From positions 1 through 64,000 of the forward strand of contig JBDZVX010000001.1 in the NCBI GenBank assembly GCA_040255925.1: a stretch of DNA of 64,000 nucleotides, read 5' to 3'. Origin of the DNA: Nitrolancea sp040255925. Its GTDB lineage: Bacteria; Chloroflexota; Chloroflexia; Thermomicrobiales; Thermomicrobiaceae. The notes below the pieces were generated by a model that was not told the origin of the DNA, ran no database searches, and was given only the letters and a program-made list of their open reading frames with translations. Positions 41,201-48,711 of the stretch are shown here, in pieces (positions within the stretch are counted from its first letter, which is position 1; each line of letters begins with the position of its first letter). Position numbers and translations under genes: made by a program.

Positions 41201-42714
41201 ACGCGCGAGCCGGATTGGCCTGGGTCGCCGCGCTGGCCGTTGCCGGGCTGCTGTTTATGCCGTTTCTCTCCCGCTACATACCGATGGTGAGCGGCGCCGG
41301 CTTGACCTCTGAAGGCACAACGTGGAACCAGTATCTGATTCACTTTGGAATCTTCCTCGGAATCCTGGCCGCGGCGGGTACCGCCTGGATCGGTCGCCGG
41401 TCGATCGTTACCTGGGTGCCGAGTCGACTGCTCGCGTCGGCCGGCGCGGTCAGCGCGCTCGCCGGGTTCACGTTGGCCAGTCTCTTTTTCGCGCCACCAC
41501 AAACGGATCTCGTGACCCTCGCGGTCACCGGCGCCGTCATCGTCATGTTCGCGGCGGCCTTCCCGCCTATCGCCTATTGCGTCCTTATCGACCACCGGCG
41601 ACGCTCGTTACTCTGCGCCGCGAGCATCACACTGATGACGGTCGTCGGGCTGCTCGCGCCCTACCGGCTGACCGCATCGCTGTTGCTAATGCCTCTTCTG
41701 CTCGGCATCCTCCTCTGGCTCCGCTTCCCGCACCGCCCGCCGTTAGCCCTCGTCGGGCTCTGCCTAGCGGCAGCGGCCGGGGTCACCCTCGGCACCGACC
41801 TGCTCTTCGTGATCGACGATCTGCAGGGCTCGATCTGGGAGCGCATGAATACCGTGTTCAAGTTTTACCTGCAAGGCTGGACCTTCTACGCGCTCGCGGC
41901 GACCATCGCCCTAGTCTGGTTGCTCAACCGTGCCGCGCTCGAAACTACGGCTCACCGCCTTCATTTCGTCGCCCAGCCGCTGAAGACTCGTGAAATGCCG
42001 GGCGCCGCTATGATGACTTGCGGAGACCACTATCCGCTGGCGCCGGTCTCGCTCAGCGTTGCGCTGTTGCTGGTCATCGTCGGGCTGGCCTACCCGCTCT
42101 TCGGCACCCCCGAGCGACTCGCCCAGCGGATGCCGGGAAGCCCAGCCGGGCTCTCTCTTGACGGGCTAGCCTGGATGCGCGAATCGACGATCACAAACGC
42201 GCTCGGTGAGCGGATCGATTTCGCCGGAGACTACGATGCGATCGTCTGGTTGCGTGGCCATGCTAAAGGCAACCCAGTGATCCTTGAGGCGAGCATCGGT
42301 CCTTACCGGGGGAACGGCACGCGAATTTCGGCGGCGACCGGGCTGCCGGCCGTGCTGGGGTGGGACCGCCATGAGCGCCAGCAGCGGTATGCACCGGGAA
42401 TTGACCAACGCCTGCGTGATATCCGAGAGATCTACCGTACCTCAACCATCGAACGCAAACGGCTCCTGCTCCGGACCTACGACGTACGATACGTCGTCGT
42501 TGGAGATGTCGAACGGCGCTGGACGATCGAGGCGCCCTTCGCCGGGGCGACGGACCCATATGAGCATTACGCTTCGCCGGAGGGTTTGGCGGCCTTTGAC
42601 CGGATGGTCGGGACCGACCTGCGGGTCGCATTCCGGTCCGGGCAGACCACCGTCTACGAGGTGATCCCATTCCCCTCGCTGCCTCCTGACGTCGCTATGG
42701 GAGCACCCTCGTGA
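38272..42714 (+). CDS. Giant membrane protein: GT39-like glycosyltransferase fused to a YYY (DUF2298) domain
   Basis: A 1480-aa polytopic membrane protein. The first part (about 1-600) is a GT-C fold glycosyltransferase related to PMT/GT39. It has an N-terminal helix, the catalytic-type HPDERF loop, FGSVAALLTGLLLATTVLSI with AHFFTTDSW, and AEAKFFRYTAPIIPALVIL. A soluble segment follows. The second part (about 640-1470) is the Chloroflexota/archaeal YYY domain. It shows INYYYYGFYLIALLW (near residue 783), TQIWADLHPHAIALPI, LLVVNAWDMPLAALL and ERMNTVFKFYLQGW. The fusion suggests that the two halves act in one lipid-linked glycan reaction, which is an inference. The ATG at 38272 lacks a ribosome binding site and may be leaderless. 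Its stop overlaps the next YYY gene. Confidence 0.85.
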   Translation: MKTLQARQAGSYIAAIAILALALTLRLYGHNWDGGQYLHPDERFVITVLVDRIHFPNLTNLGSLLDSCHSPLNVRAIGRDGTPASFAYGSLPLYLTGFVAWVVGSLTGQDLKTYAHIVSIGRYLSGFLDVGTVMLAMLFAKRAFGSVAALLTGLLLATTVLSIQLAHFFTTDSWITFFAMAALYCAQRLRGDDRLRWPILAGAAVGAALATKVSIVPLILPILVAIFTGQQAHSSRPTVRRSATRAIVTLGSAGLVFAIFEPYAPWAPRPFLHDVATQWEIISGRFDIPYTRQFAGTVPVVYQLDNLIRWGLGPVLGLTATGSVLLAIRSNWRHSGTAEFLLLAWIVPYFLLINTAEAKFFRYTAPIIPALVILTGSFLARHLSLTSTQRLPRLLTFGATVVVIAGTLIWSAAFASIYSRPHTRVAASEWIHEHVPTGSTITSEYWDDQLPLPLYAPPGQNQFRHLTLDLYADRNNDDAFSYVNDFLQQADYIVLSSDRLAESIPRLPWRYPVVSRYYTLLESGQLGFQLVYESDDALHLGPFQIHDRSADESFTVYDHPHVRIYKKVRTLTSDDLRQRFAWSLDQPWSPSRSPGIAKLLSGAPASQLPIASDPGWSASTTTQAPVAILAWLVVLTALAAVTAPVTMLFFRGFGDLGWGFARPAGLIVSAYAVWIAVSLGIARFSLEWIIGIVALVALIVWIGLRGKLKVLAAEVRAHWRMMLVSEVVFLTAFGFFLLLRALNPDLWQTTLGGEKPMEMAFISAIGRSATFPPYDPWYADGIINYYYYGFYLIALLWKLCGVPSEIGFQLGIATVSAALVSGLFSMASTLTADFLSTKRLSWMITGGLIGVVLHTVIGNLDAARQILMHGTTAIDFWQSSRVVDRGITEFPYFTQIWADLHPHAIALPITVLLIGLAYTRLRSMPGEIPARFWIPAVGLLLGTLLVVNAWDMPLAALLISAAILTRAFREPTSFRTYARAGLAWVAALAVAGLLFMPFLSRYIPMVSGAGLTSEGTTWNQYLIHFGIFLGILAAAGTAWIGRRSIVTWVPSRLLASAGAVSALAGFTLASLFFAPPQTDLVTLAVTGAVIVMFAAAFPPIAYCVLIDHRRRSLLCAASITLMTVVGLLAPYRLTASLLLMPLLLGILLWLRFPHRPPLALVGLCLAAAAGVTLGTDLLFVIDDLQGSIWERMNTVFKFYLQGWTFYALAATIALVWLLNRAALETTAHRLHFVAQPLKTREMPGAAMMTCGDHYPLAPVSLSVALLLVIVGLAYPLFGTPERLAQRMPGSPAGLSLDGLAWMRESTITNALGERIDFAGDYDAIVWLRGHAKGNPVILEASIGPYRGNGTRISAATGLPAVLGWDRHERQQRYAPGIDQRLRDIREIYRTSTIERKRLLLRTYDVRYVVVGDVERRWTIEAPFAGATDPYEHYASPEGLAAFDRMVGTDLRVAFRSGQTTVYEVIPFPSLPPDVAMGAPS

Positions 42715-45110
42715 CCCCGATCGACGCGCTCGGCGAGGGAATGATCTGGTACGCTGCGGTCAGTCTGCTGGCTTGGGGCGTTTACCCGGTGATCTACCGG
42801 GCGACGCCTGGCCTGCGCGACCGTGGAATATCGCTCGTCCGGCCGCTCGGCCTGCTTGTTAGCGTCTTGGTCCCTTGGTGGCTATCGGCGATGGGCATCC
42901 TACTCTTCTCCGACCCGGTGATCGTTGGATGTTTTCTGGCGCTGGCGGCCACTCTCTGGACAATCGAGGTCCGCCGCCGCGAACTGATCGCTTTCATCCG
43001 GGACAACCGGCGCACGATGCTGATCTTTGAGTCCGCCGCGCTGATTCTGTTCCTGGGCTATATCCTCTTTCGTGGCTTCAACCCAGCGATAGCCTTCACC
43101 GAAAAACCGATGGACTTCGCCTTCCTCTCCAGCGCGATCCGAACCCAGGCGATGCCGCCGACTGATCCCTGGTACGCCGGCCAGCCGATCAACTACTACT
43201 ACCTCGGCTACGTGCTGATCGCGGTTATCGCCCGGCTGTCCCGGATCGATCCGGCCGTAGCGTATAACCTCGGCCTGGCGACACTCTTCGCTTCCAGCAC
43301 GATCGCCGCGGCCGGAACGGCGACGAACATCGCCCATACTTGGCCAGGCGCGACGCGCACGCGAACGGTTGCTTCTGGACTGCTCGGGGGACTACTGCTC
43401 GCCGGAGTCGGCAATTTAGTCACGCTCGTTGAAATCCTACGGAGCCCACGGCTAACGCTCACGCAATCCTGGTTTGAAGGCGTCGGCTGGGGAGCGTCGC
43501 GCGTCATCACCGATACCGGTATTCCAGGCTCGGCAGGGCCGCATCCCACGATCAACGAGTTCCCCGCCTTCTCGTTCATCCTCGGCGATCTCCACCCACA
43601 CCTTCTGGCCTATCCCCTCTTTCTTTCGGCGATCGGGCTGGCGTTCGGGCTGTGGGCAACCCTCACCCCCGGCCCCTCTCCCAATTCTGAGAGAGTGGGA
43701 ATCGCTGACCAACGTGCTCCCCTCTCCCAAACGTTGGGAGAGGGGCCGGGGGTGAGGGCCATAGGGGTGAGGGCCCTCGCCCTCGCCGGCATACTGGTAG
43801 GCGCGCTCTACGCCGTGAACGCCTGGGATATGCCGACAGCGTTCTTGATAATGGCTGGCACGGTCGTCATCAGTAGATCCAGGATCGATCGGCAAACTGC
43901 GTTCCCACTGGCGGCACTTGGCGTCTCCGCGCTCATCACGCTCCTCCCCTTCGCGCTCCACTACACCCCGCCGGTTGGGACCGACATCGGCTGGATAACA
44001 GATCCTCCCATAGCAATCCCCGGAATGGAGTTCATCATCCGGACACTGGGCCTCGTCGTCTGGCCGAAGAGCTCGCTCACTGATCTCCTGCTGATCTATG
44101 GGTTGTTCCTGGTGATCTTCGTGCTCTTCGCTCTTAGCCTCTGGTGGTCCATACCCGTCGACCGCCGGCGCCCGCCGGCAATGCTCCTCATCCTCTCGCC
44201 GCTGTTCCTCATCACCGCGCTCGCCGCTCAGTTTGCCGGGCTGGCGCTCTTTGGGCTTCCAGTTCTCGCGCTGCTCTGGATCGTCCGGAACGGAAATGGT
44301 GAGTACGCTCCCCGGTTCACCGCCTGGCTCTTCGCTGTCGCGTTCGTTCTCGTCCTGGCGGCAGAAGTCGTCTTCCTCCGGGACGTGTTCGGCGACCGGA
44401 TGAACACGGTGTTCAAGGTTTACTTCCAGGTCTGGGGTATCCTCGCGATCGCCGCCGCCGTGGCGCTCCCAGCCGCATTGTCGGCGATCGCAGTCCGTGA
44501 TGGGAGAGGTCCGGCGCTGGCAATGGGAGCGATCATCGCGACGCTCATCACCGGCGCCGCCCTCTACATACCGATCTCGGCCTACCATTGGGATAATGGC
44601 TTCGCCAATTGGCACGGGTTGGATGGGATCGCCTACATTCACCAAATCGCGCCCGCCGAACGAGAGGCTATCGACTGGCTCAGGAACCACGCCCAGCCCA
44701 GCGATGTGGTGCTCGAAGCGCCGGGATGCTCTTACGGCAGCAGCAACGGTCTTCCGGATAGCCGAGTCTCGATGGCCACGGGAGTTACCACCGTCATCGG
44801 CTGGCAGTCTCACGAGTATCAATGGCGAGCCGGACAGCCAGGACTATTCCAGGAGATCGCGGAACGCCAGCAGGCCGTCGACCAGATCTACGAGAATCCG
44901 GAATCGGATGCCGCCAGCAAAGCTATCGAACGGCACCATGTGACGTATATCTACATCGGCGTGCTTGAAACCCGTGGCTCAGATCTGGAGTGTGGAGGAT
45001 CGGCGCCGTACCCAGTTATCTCCACCGAAACGCTACAGCGCCTCGGCTGGACGCCGGTTTATAATTCAGGCGATGTCCGGGTTTTCTATCGCCCAGCCAC
45101 TGGTGCATAA
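42711..45110 (+). CDS. Stand-alone YYY (DUF2298) membrane protein
   Basis: A 799-aa membrane protein. It carries the same landmarks as the second half of the upstream gene: INYYYLGYVLIAV (near residue 159), GDLHPHLLAYPLFLSA, LYAVNAWDMPTAFL and DRMNTVFKVYFQVW. The last 150 residues are soluble and contain VTTVIGWQSHEYQWR, parallel to the upstream protein's GLPAVLGWDRHERQQR. The start GTG 42711 overlaps the upstream stop (GTGA), so the two genes are translationally coupled. A 99-base inverted-repeat element is inserted in frame at codons 317-349. Function is unknown; context suggests a lipid-linked glycan role. Confidence 0.85.
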   Translation: MTPIDALGEGMIWYAAVSLLAWGVYPVIYRATPGLRDRGISLVRPLGLLVSVLVPWWLSAMGILLFSDPVIVGCFLALAATLWTIEVRRRELIAFIRDNRRTMLIFESAALILFLGYILFRGFNPAIAFTEKPMDFAFLSSAIRTQAMPPTDPWYAGQPINYYYLGYVLIAVIARLSRIDPAVAYNLGLATLFASSTIAAAGTATNIAHTWPGATRTRTVASGLLGGLLLAGVGNLVTLVEILRSPRLTLTQSWFEGVGWGASRVITDTGIPGSAGPHPTINEFPAFSFILGDLHPHLLAYPLFLSAIGLAFGLWATLTPGPSPNSERVGIADQRAPLSQTLGEGPGVRAIGVRALALAGILVGALYAVNAWDMPTAFLIMAGTVVISRSRIDRQTAFPLAALGVSALITLLPFALHYTPPVGTDIGWITDPPIAIPGMEFIIRTLGLVVWPKSSLTDLLLIYGLFLVIFVLFALSLWWSIPVDRRRPPAMLLILSPLFLITALAAQFAGLALFGLPVLALLWIVRNGNGEYAPRFTAWLFAVAFVLVLAAEVVFLRDVFGDRMNTVFKVYFQVWGILAIAAAVALPAALSAIAVRDGRGPALAMGAIIATLITGAALYIPISAYHWDNGFANWHGLDGIAYIHQIAPAEREAIDWLRNHAQPSDVVLEAPGCSYGSSNGLPDSRVSMATGVTTVIGWQSHEYQWRAGQPGLFQEIAERQQAVDQIYENPESDAASKAIERHHVTYIYIGVLETRGSDLECGGSAPYPVISTETLQRLGWTPVYNSGDVRVFYRPATGA
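43660..43758. repeat. 99-bp in-frame palindromic repeat (LTPGPSP type)
   Basis: The element has perfect 23-base terminal inverted repeats (43660-43682 and 43736-43758), beginning CCCTCACCCCCGGCCCC. An inner hairpin has 12-bp arms (43719-43730 and 43734-43745) over a three-base loop. Its length of 99 bases equals 33 codons, and it lies in frame inside the YYY gene, reading LTPGPSPN...LSQTLGEGPGVRA. A ten-base partial copy (GGGGTGAGGG) follows at 43764-43773. I recall such sequences as dispersed repeats in Chloroflexota and other genomes, but cannot count copies here. Confidence 0.85.
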
Positions 45111-45121
45111 TTCTGAGTAAA

Positions 45122-45151
45122 TTGACCCACCTTGCGGCGCTATGCTACGAT
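45122..45151 (+). promoter_or_regulatory. Promoter of infC-rpmI-rplT
   Basis: TTGACC (45122-45127) and TACGAT (45146-45151) lie 18 bases apart, with TGC just before the -10. Transcription would begin near 45158, leaving a leader of about 73 bases. Confidence 0.6.
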
Positions 45152-45173
45152 TATGACGAGGTAGTAGGAGATG

Positions 45174-45206
45174 ACCGCAGCACGTTGTTCTTTAAGTTGC
45201 TGCGGT
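45174..45206 (+). promoter_or_regulatory. Leader hairpin of infC
   Basis: ACCGCAGCA (45174-45182) pairs perfectly with TGCTGCGGT (45198-45206) over a 15-base loop. It lies in the leader, 24 bases before the proposed AUC start. It is not followed by a T run, so a terminator is unlikely; a protein-binding or translation-control element (IF3 or L20) is possible. Confidence 0.5.
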
Positions 45207-45230
45207 TCTACATGTCAGTGGGAGGCATCC

Positions 45231-45794
45231 ATCAGCACTACTAGGCCGGTACGCGTCAACGAACGCATTCGGATCCCGGAAATTCGATTAATCGACGAGG
45301 ATGGTAGCCACATCGGGATTATCCGTACCCGAGACGCGCTTGAAATGGCCCGTGAGCGCGGATTGGACCTCGTCGAAGTTCAACCTAATGCCAGCCCGCC
45401 GGTCTGTCGCCTCATGGATTACGGGAAATTTCGGTATGAAGAGAGCCGAAAGGAACGGGAATCTCGAAAGCGCCAGAAGTCGGCGATTGTCAAAGAAGTC
45501 CGTTTGCGGCCCAAGATCGACGAGCATGATTTGGAGACCAAGGGCCGGCAGGCGCAACGTTTCCTCGAAGCCGGAGATAAGGTAAAACTATCGGTGCTCT
45601 TCCGGGGACGGGAGATCGCCCATCAAGATATTGGCCGCGAGCTCTTGGTCAAGCTATCGCAGCAGCTCACGCAGGTGGCGGTCATCGACCAGCACCCACA
45701 TATGGAGGGGCGAACGATGGTCATGTTCCTCAGCCCGAGCCGTGCGATCAACGCCGAATCGGACAACCAGACCGAACAGGCAGAGACCCGGTAA
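45231..45794 (+). CDS. infC: Translation initiation factor IF-3, AUC start
   Basis: IF-3 of 187 aa, which monitors start-codon choice on the 30S subunit. The N domain begins VRVNERIRIPEIRLIDEDGSHIGII and ends at ASPPVCRLMDYGKF. The linker YEESRKERESRKRQK is basic, and the C domain has VKEVRLRPKIDEHDLETK and RGREIAHQDIG. The proposed start is ATC 45231, five bases after GGGAGG (45220-45225). It is a rare codon of the kind used by infC for autoregulation in other bacteria. An in-frame ATG at 45171 exists, but its only purine stretch (AGGAG) directly touches the codon. The added residues would be Cys-rich and lie in the leader hairpin. rpmI and rplT follow. Confidence 0.92.
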   Translation: MSTTRPVRVNERIRIPEIRLIDEDGSHIGIIRTRDALEMARERGLDLVEVQPNASPPVCRLMDYGKFRYEESRKERESRKRQKSAIVKEVRLRPKIDEHDLETKGRQAQRFLEAGDKVKLSVLFRGREIAHQDIGRELLVKLSQQLTQVAVIDQHPHMEGRTMVMFLSPSRAINAESDNQTEQAETR

Positions 45795-45827
45795 CGCGGC
45801 ACGATTATCGACAAGAGGTAGGAGCGG

Positions 45828-46028
45828 ATGCCGAAGATAAAGACCCACAAGGGCGCCAAGCGCCGGTTCAAGATCACTGCGACCGGCAAGATCATGCGCA
45901 CTAAGGGGATGAAGAGTCATTTCCGGCGCAAGAAGTCGCCCAGAACTAAGCGCGCATTCGATAAGATGTTAGAAGTAGCCCCAAGTAACGCCAAGAGTAT
46001 TCGGCGGCTGCTGCCGTACGGTGTCTGA
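45828..46028 (+). CDS. rpmI: 50S ribosomal protein L35
   Basis: Ribosomal protein L35, 66 aa, very basic. It matches the family end to end: MPKIKTHKGAKRRFKITATG, KIMRTKGMKSHFRRKKSPRT and AKSIRRLLPYGV. It starts at ATG 45828 behind GGTAGGAG. It is second in the classic infC-rpmI-rplT operon, 33 bases after infC and 37 bases before rplT. Nothing unusual is seen. Confidence 0.97.
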   Translation: MPKIKTHKGAKRRFKITATGKIMRTKGMKSHFRRKKSPRTKRAFDKMLEVAPSNAKSIRRLLPYGV

Positions 46029-46065
46029 TTCCAGACACGAGTTGTACGAGGGAGGCAAGTGAGCA

Positions 46066-46431
46066 ATGGCCCGGGTTAAGCGGGGCGTAACTTCGCACCG
46101 CCGACATAATAAGGTCTTGGAACAGGCGAAGGGCTTCCGCGGTACTCGCAGCCGGCTCTTCAAACGTGCCAATGAGGCAGTCATGCGGTCCCTCCAGTAC
46201 CAGTACCGGGACCGCCGGACGCGGAAGCGCGACATGCGGCGTCTCTGGATTATTCGTATTAATGCCGCCGCGCGCCAGAACGGCCTCCCCTATGGACGGT
46301 TTATTGAAGGATTGAACAAGGCCGGTGTCGAGCTTGACCGCAAGGTCATGGCCGATATCGCGGTCCGGGATAGCGCCACGTTCACGGAGCTCGTCGAGGT
46401 AGCGAAGCAGGCGCTCCAGCCGGAAGCTTGA
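46066..46431 (+). CDS. rplT: 50S ribosomal protein L20
   Basis: Ribosomal protein L20, 121 aa, an early 23S rRNA binder that in other bacteria also represses the infC operon. [20 protein letters not shown] and [20 protein letters not shown] are typical, as is [20 protein letters not shown]. The C-terminal half has [18 protein letters not shown]. It starts at ATG 46066 following GAGGGAGGCAAG. The stop is followed after one base by the TrmH-family gene, so that gene belongs to the same transcript. Confidence 0.97.
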   Translation: MARVKRGVTSHRRHNKVLEQAKGFRGTRSRLFKRANEAVMRSLQYQYRDRRTRKRDMRRLWIIRINAAARQNGLPYGRFIEGLNKAGVELDRKVMADIAVRDSATFTELVEVAKQALQPEA

Positions 46432-46432
46432 C

Positions 46433-47233
46433 GTGGAGCCATTCGGCCCCGTCATTACCAGTCCGCGCAATCCTCAGATAAAGCTTGCCCGTGCCCTGAG
46501 TCGGAGGCAGATCCGGGCTCAGGAGCGGGCTTTTCTCGTCGAAGGCGTACGCGCGATCGAAGACGCGCTCGGATCGGGCGCGGTTCCCCTCACCCTCTTC
46601 TATGTCTCGGACACCGCGGACCCTCGAGTCCACGCTCTCGCGTCAGCGGCCGCGGAATCCGGCACTCAGGTGCTTCCTTCGACCGGGCCAGTGCTCCACT
46701 TGATCACGGAGACCGAACACCCCCAGGGCGTCGCGGCGATCTTTCCGATGCCGGAACTGGAGATCGTGGTGGCGCCCGGCACCCAGCCGCTGGTTATCGT
46801 CGCCGATACGATCCGTGACCCTGGGAATCTCGGAACGCTTATCCGCTCCGCGCTCGGCTCGGGCGCGAATGCGCTGTTCGTGACGCCGGGCACCGTAGAC
46901 CCGTTCAACTCCAAGGTGGTCCGGGCCGGCATGAGCGCCCATTTCCGTCTTCCGATCCGCGGCTATAGTTGGGAGGAACTTGCCGGCGTGGTCCCGGAGT
47001 TCAGACAGCGAATCGCGGCTGAGGCGGCGGCCCGCACGACCTACGATTCCATCGATTGGACCCAGGCATCGTCCCTCATCGTCGGAAACGAGACCGCCGG
47101 GCTATCCTCGGAGGCGCGTTCACTTGCTACGGGCTTTGCATCAATACCCTTGTTGGGCGGGCTCGAGTCGCTGAACGCCGGGATCGCCGGCTCGGTGATC
47201 TTGTTTGAAGCAGCCCGTCAACGGCGGGCCTAA
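46433..47233 (+). CDS. TrmH/SpoU-family RNA 2'-O-methyltransferase
   Basis: SPOUT-fold RNA methyltransferase of 266 aa. An N-terminal substrate-binding domain opens SPRNPQIKLARALSRRQIR and contains AFLVEGVRAIEDAL. The C-terminal knot has LVIVADTIRDPGNLGTLIRS (motif 1), SSLIVGNETAGLS (motif 2) and IPLLGGLESLNAGIAGSVILFEA (motif 3). It methylates ribose in rRNA or tRNA; the target cannot be named. The start is GTG 46433, one base after the rplT stop, so it is the fourth gene of the infC operon. The same order, rplT followed by a SpoU-type methyltransferase, is seen in other Gram-positive genomes. Confidence 0.93.
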   Translation: MEPFGPVITSPRNPQIKLARALSRRQIRAQERAFLVEGVRAIEDALGSGAVPLTLFYVSDTADPRVHALASAAAESGTQVLPSTGPVLHLITETEHPQGVAAIFPMPELEIVVAPGTQPLVIVADTIRDPGNLGTLIRSALGSGANALFVTPGTVDPFNSKVVRAGMSAHFRLPIRGYSWEELAGVVPEFRQRIAAEAAARTTYDSIDWTQASSLIVGNETAGLSSEARSLATGFASIPLLGGLESLNAGIAGSVILFEAARQRRA

Positions 47234-47282
47234 AAATTGCGATTCTTCCCGCCGGCCCGGGGTGGACAGACTGAGGACCGGC

Positions 47283-47311
47283 TTGACCTCAATACCGGCC
47301 ATAGCTATAGT
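47283..47311 (+). promoter_or_regulatory. Promoter of the HU gene
   Basis: TTGACC (47283-47288) and TATAGT (47306-47311) have an ideal 17-base spacer. They lie about 55 bases before the HU ATG, downstream of the trmH-family stop. Confidence 0.65.
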
Positions 47312-47366
47312 GGCCGGACAACAACAATCTCGACGGCTATGGCCGAAGTGGGAGGGAGCATCGTCG

Positions 47367-47654
47367 ATGCGCAAAAACGATTTGATCAAAGCGGTGGCAC
47401 AACGGGTACAGCAGCCGGAGACTCAGGTTGCGGCCGTGATAAACGCCGCGGTCGTTACAATCGAAGATGCCCTCGCCAAGGGTGAGGATGTCACCATCAG
47501 CGGTTTCGGCACGTTCCGGGTTAGCGAACGGAGCGCGCGCGAAGGGCGAAATCCCCAAACCGGAGAGCAGATCACAATCCCGCCCCGGAAAACCGCGAGC
47601 TTCAAACCCGGTAGCCAGCTCAAGCGTGTGGTTGGAGAAGAAGCCACCGCCTAA
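47367..47654 (+). CDS. hup: HU-family DNA-binding protein
   Basis: HU/IHF-type histone-like protein of 95 aa that bends and compacts DNA as a dimer. It opens MRKNDLIKAVAQRVQQPE and has VTIEDALAKGEDVTISGFGTF. The DNA-clamp arm is RNPQTGEQITIPPRKTASFKPG, with the intercalating proline in RNPQTG. It starts at ATG 47367, ten bases after GGAGGG; the frame is open upstream to 47205 without a better start. A strong terminator follows. Cotranscription with the infC operon is possible, but it has its own promoter. Confidence 0.95.
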   Translation: MRKNDLIKAVAQRVQQPETQVAAVINAAVVTIEDALAKGEDVTISGFGTFRVSERSAREGRNPQTGEQITIPPRKTASFKPGSQLKRVVGEEATA

Positions 47655-47678
47655 GGGTCGCAACCAGCGGAAACCTGT

Positions 47679-47706
47679 AACTAACCCGGCCGAGGCCGGG
47701 TTAGTT
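47679..47706. terminator. Bidirectional-type hairpin between hup and plsX
   Basis: AACTAACCCGGCC (47679-47691) and GGCCGGGTTAGTT (47694-47706) are perfectly complementary over 13 bases, with a two-base centre. It lies between the convergent hup and plsX genes. The T-tract after it is short (TTGTT), so it is a moderate intrinsic terminator on the plus strand. Confidence 0.7.
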
Positions 47707-47721
47707 GTTCACCCGGGTCAA

Positions 47722-48711
47722 CTAGCCGAGTTCGCTCACGATACGGCCGGTTAGGTCGCTTTCCGCCGCCTTGTGCGCCGTGCGGATCGCGTTCCGGATC
47801 GCGGTAGCGTCCGAGCGGCCATGGGCGATGATCACGTTGCCATTGACACCGAGTAACGGGGCACCGCCATACTCACGGTAGTCCAGTCGCAGGGCCGCGC
47901 GCCGTAAGCCCGGACTCAGGGCGGCGGCAAGGAGCTTTGTGGGCCAGTTCCTGGTCAGTTCCTGCCGGAGGCTGTGATTGACCAGCGCAGCCACACCCTC
48001 GGCAGTCTTAAGAGCGACGTTACCCGTGAATCCATCGCAGATCACGGCGTCGATTTCGCCGCGGGGAAGGTCGTTCCCTTCGACATTTCCCACGAAGGTG
48101 ATTCCCTCCTCGGCCGTGAGCAGGTCGTGAACCTCGCGGGCCAGGTTATTACCCTTTCCTACCTCACTCCCATTGCTGAGCAGCCCGATTCGCGGCCTCG
48201 TAACCCCCTCGACGTACCGGAGGTAGCCGTTCGCCAGACGAGCGAAGTGCAGGAGATGCCGGGGCTTGGGGTCGGAAACGGCGCCGACGTCGATGACCAG
48301 GATCGGCCTCCCGCTCATGGTCGGCAACAACGCGGCGATCCCGGGACGCTCAATGCCCGGCAAGCGCCCGAGAATGAAGAGCGCGGCCGCGACGATGGCG
48401 CCGGAATGACCCGCCGAAACAACCGCTGATCCTCGCCTCTCCTTGACCTCAGTCATGGCGACCGTGATCGAAGCTCGCGTGCGCTGGCGCACGGCAGCCA
48501 CCCCGTGCTCCTCAATCATCACCACATCAGGGGCGTCGATGATCGGAATTCGCCCTACCGGGCACCGGTACCGCTTGAGGAATGACTGTAGCTCAGTGCT
48601 TCGTCCAACTAGCGTCACCGGAATACCGAACTCCCGGTAGGCCCGTACCGCGCCCTCCACCGTCGCCGCAGGTGCGCGATCGCCGCCCATGGCATCGAGA
48701 ATTACGTGCAT
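47722..48711 (-). CDS. plsX: Phosphate acyltransferase PlsX
   Basis: Acyl-ACP:phosphate acyltransferase of 329 aa, which makes acyl-phosphate for the first step of phospholipid synthesis. It has the family N terminus HVILDAMGGDRAPAATVEGA. Further segments are IIDAPDVVMIEEHG, SAGHSGAIVAAALFILGRLPGIERP, GNVEGNDLPRGEIDAVICDGFTGNVALK and GGAPLLGVNGNVIIAHGRSDA. I chose ATG 48711, where the family normally starts; the frame stays open to GTG 48759. The usual followers fabH/fabD or recG/rpmF are not adjacent here, so plsX stands alone. Confidence 0.94.
   Translation of the reverse strand: MHVILDAMGGDRAPAATVEGAVRAYREFGIPVTLVGRSTELQSFLKRYRCPVGRIPIIDAPDVVMIEEHGVAAVRQRTRASITVAMTEVKERRGSAVVSAGHSGAIVAAALFILGRLPGIERPGIAALLPTMSGRPILVIDVGAVSDPKPRHLLHFARLANGYLRYVEGVTRPRIGLLSNGSEVGKGNNLAREVHDLLTAEEGITFVGNVEGNDLPRGEIDAVICDGFTGNVALKTAEGVAALVNHSLRQELTRNWPTKLLAAALSPGLRRAALRLDYREYGGAPLLGVNGNVIIAHGRSDATAIRNAIRTAHKAAESDLTGRIVSELG

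Noticed and set aside
40774..41595. 273-codon open frame opposite the GT39-YYY gene
   Set aside because: Arg/Gly/Asp-rich translation typical of GC-rich antisense frames.
43452..44822. 456-codon open frame opposite the second YYY gene
   Set aside because: Antisense, highly charged translation with no motifs; its LTPGPSP-like part comes from the palindromic repeat, which reads similarly on both strands.
45171..45230. ATG 45171 as start of infC
   Set aside because: Its purine stretch touches the start codon, the extra residues are Cys-rich and lie in the leader hairpin; ATC 45231 has a correctly spaced GGGAGG.
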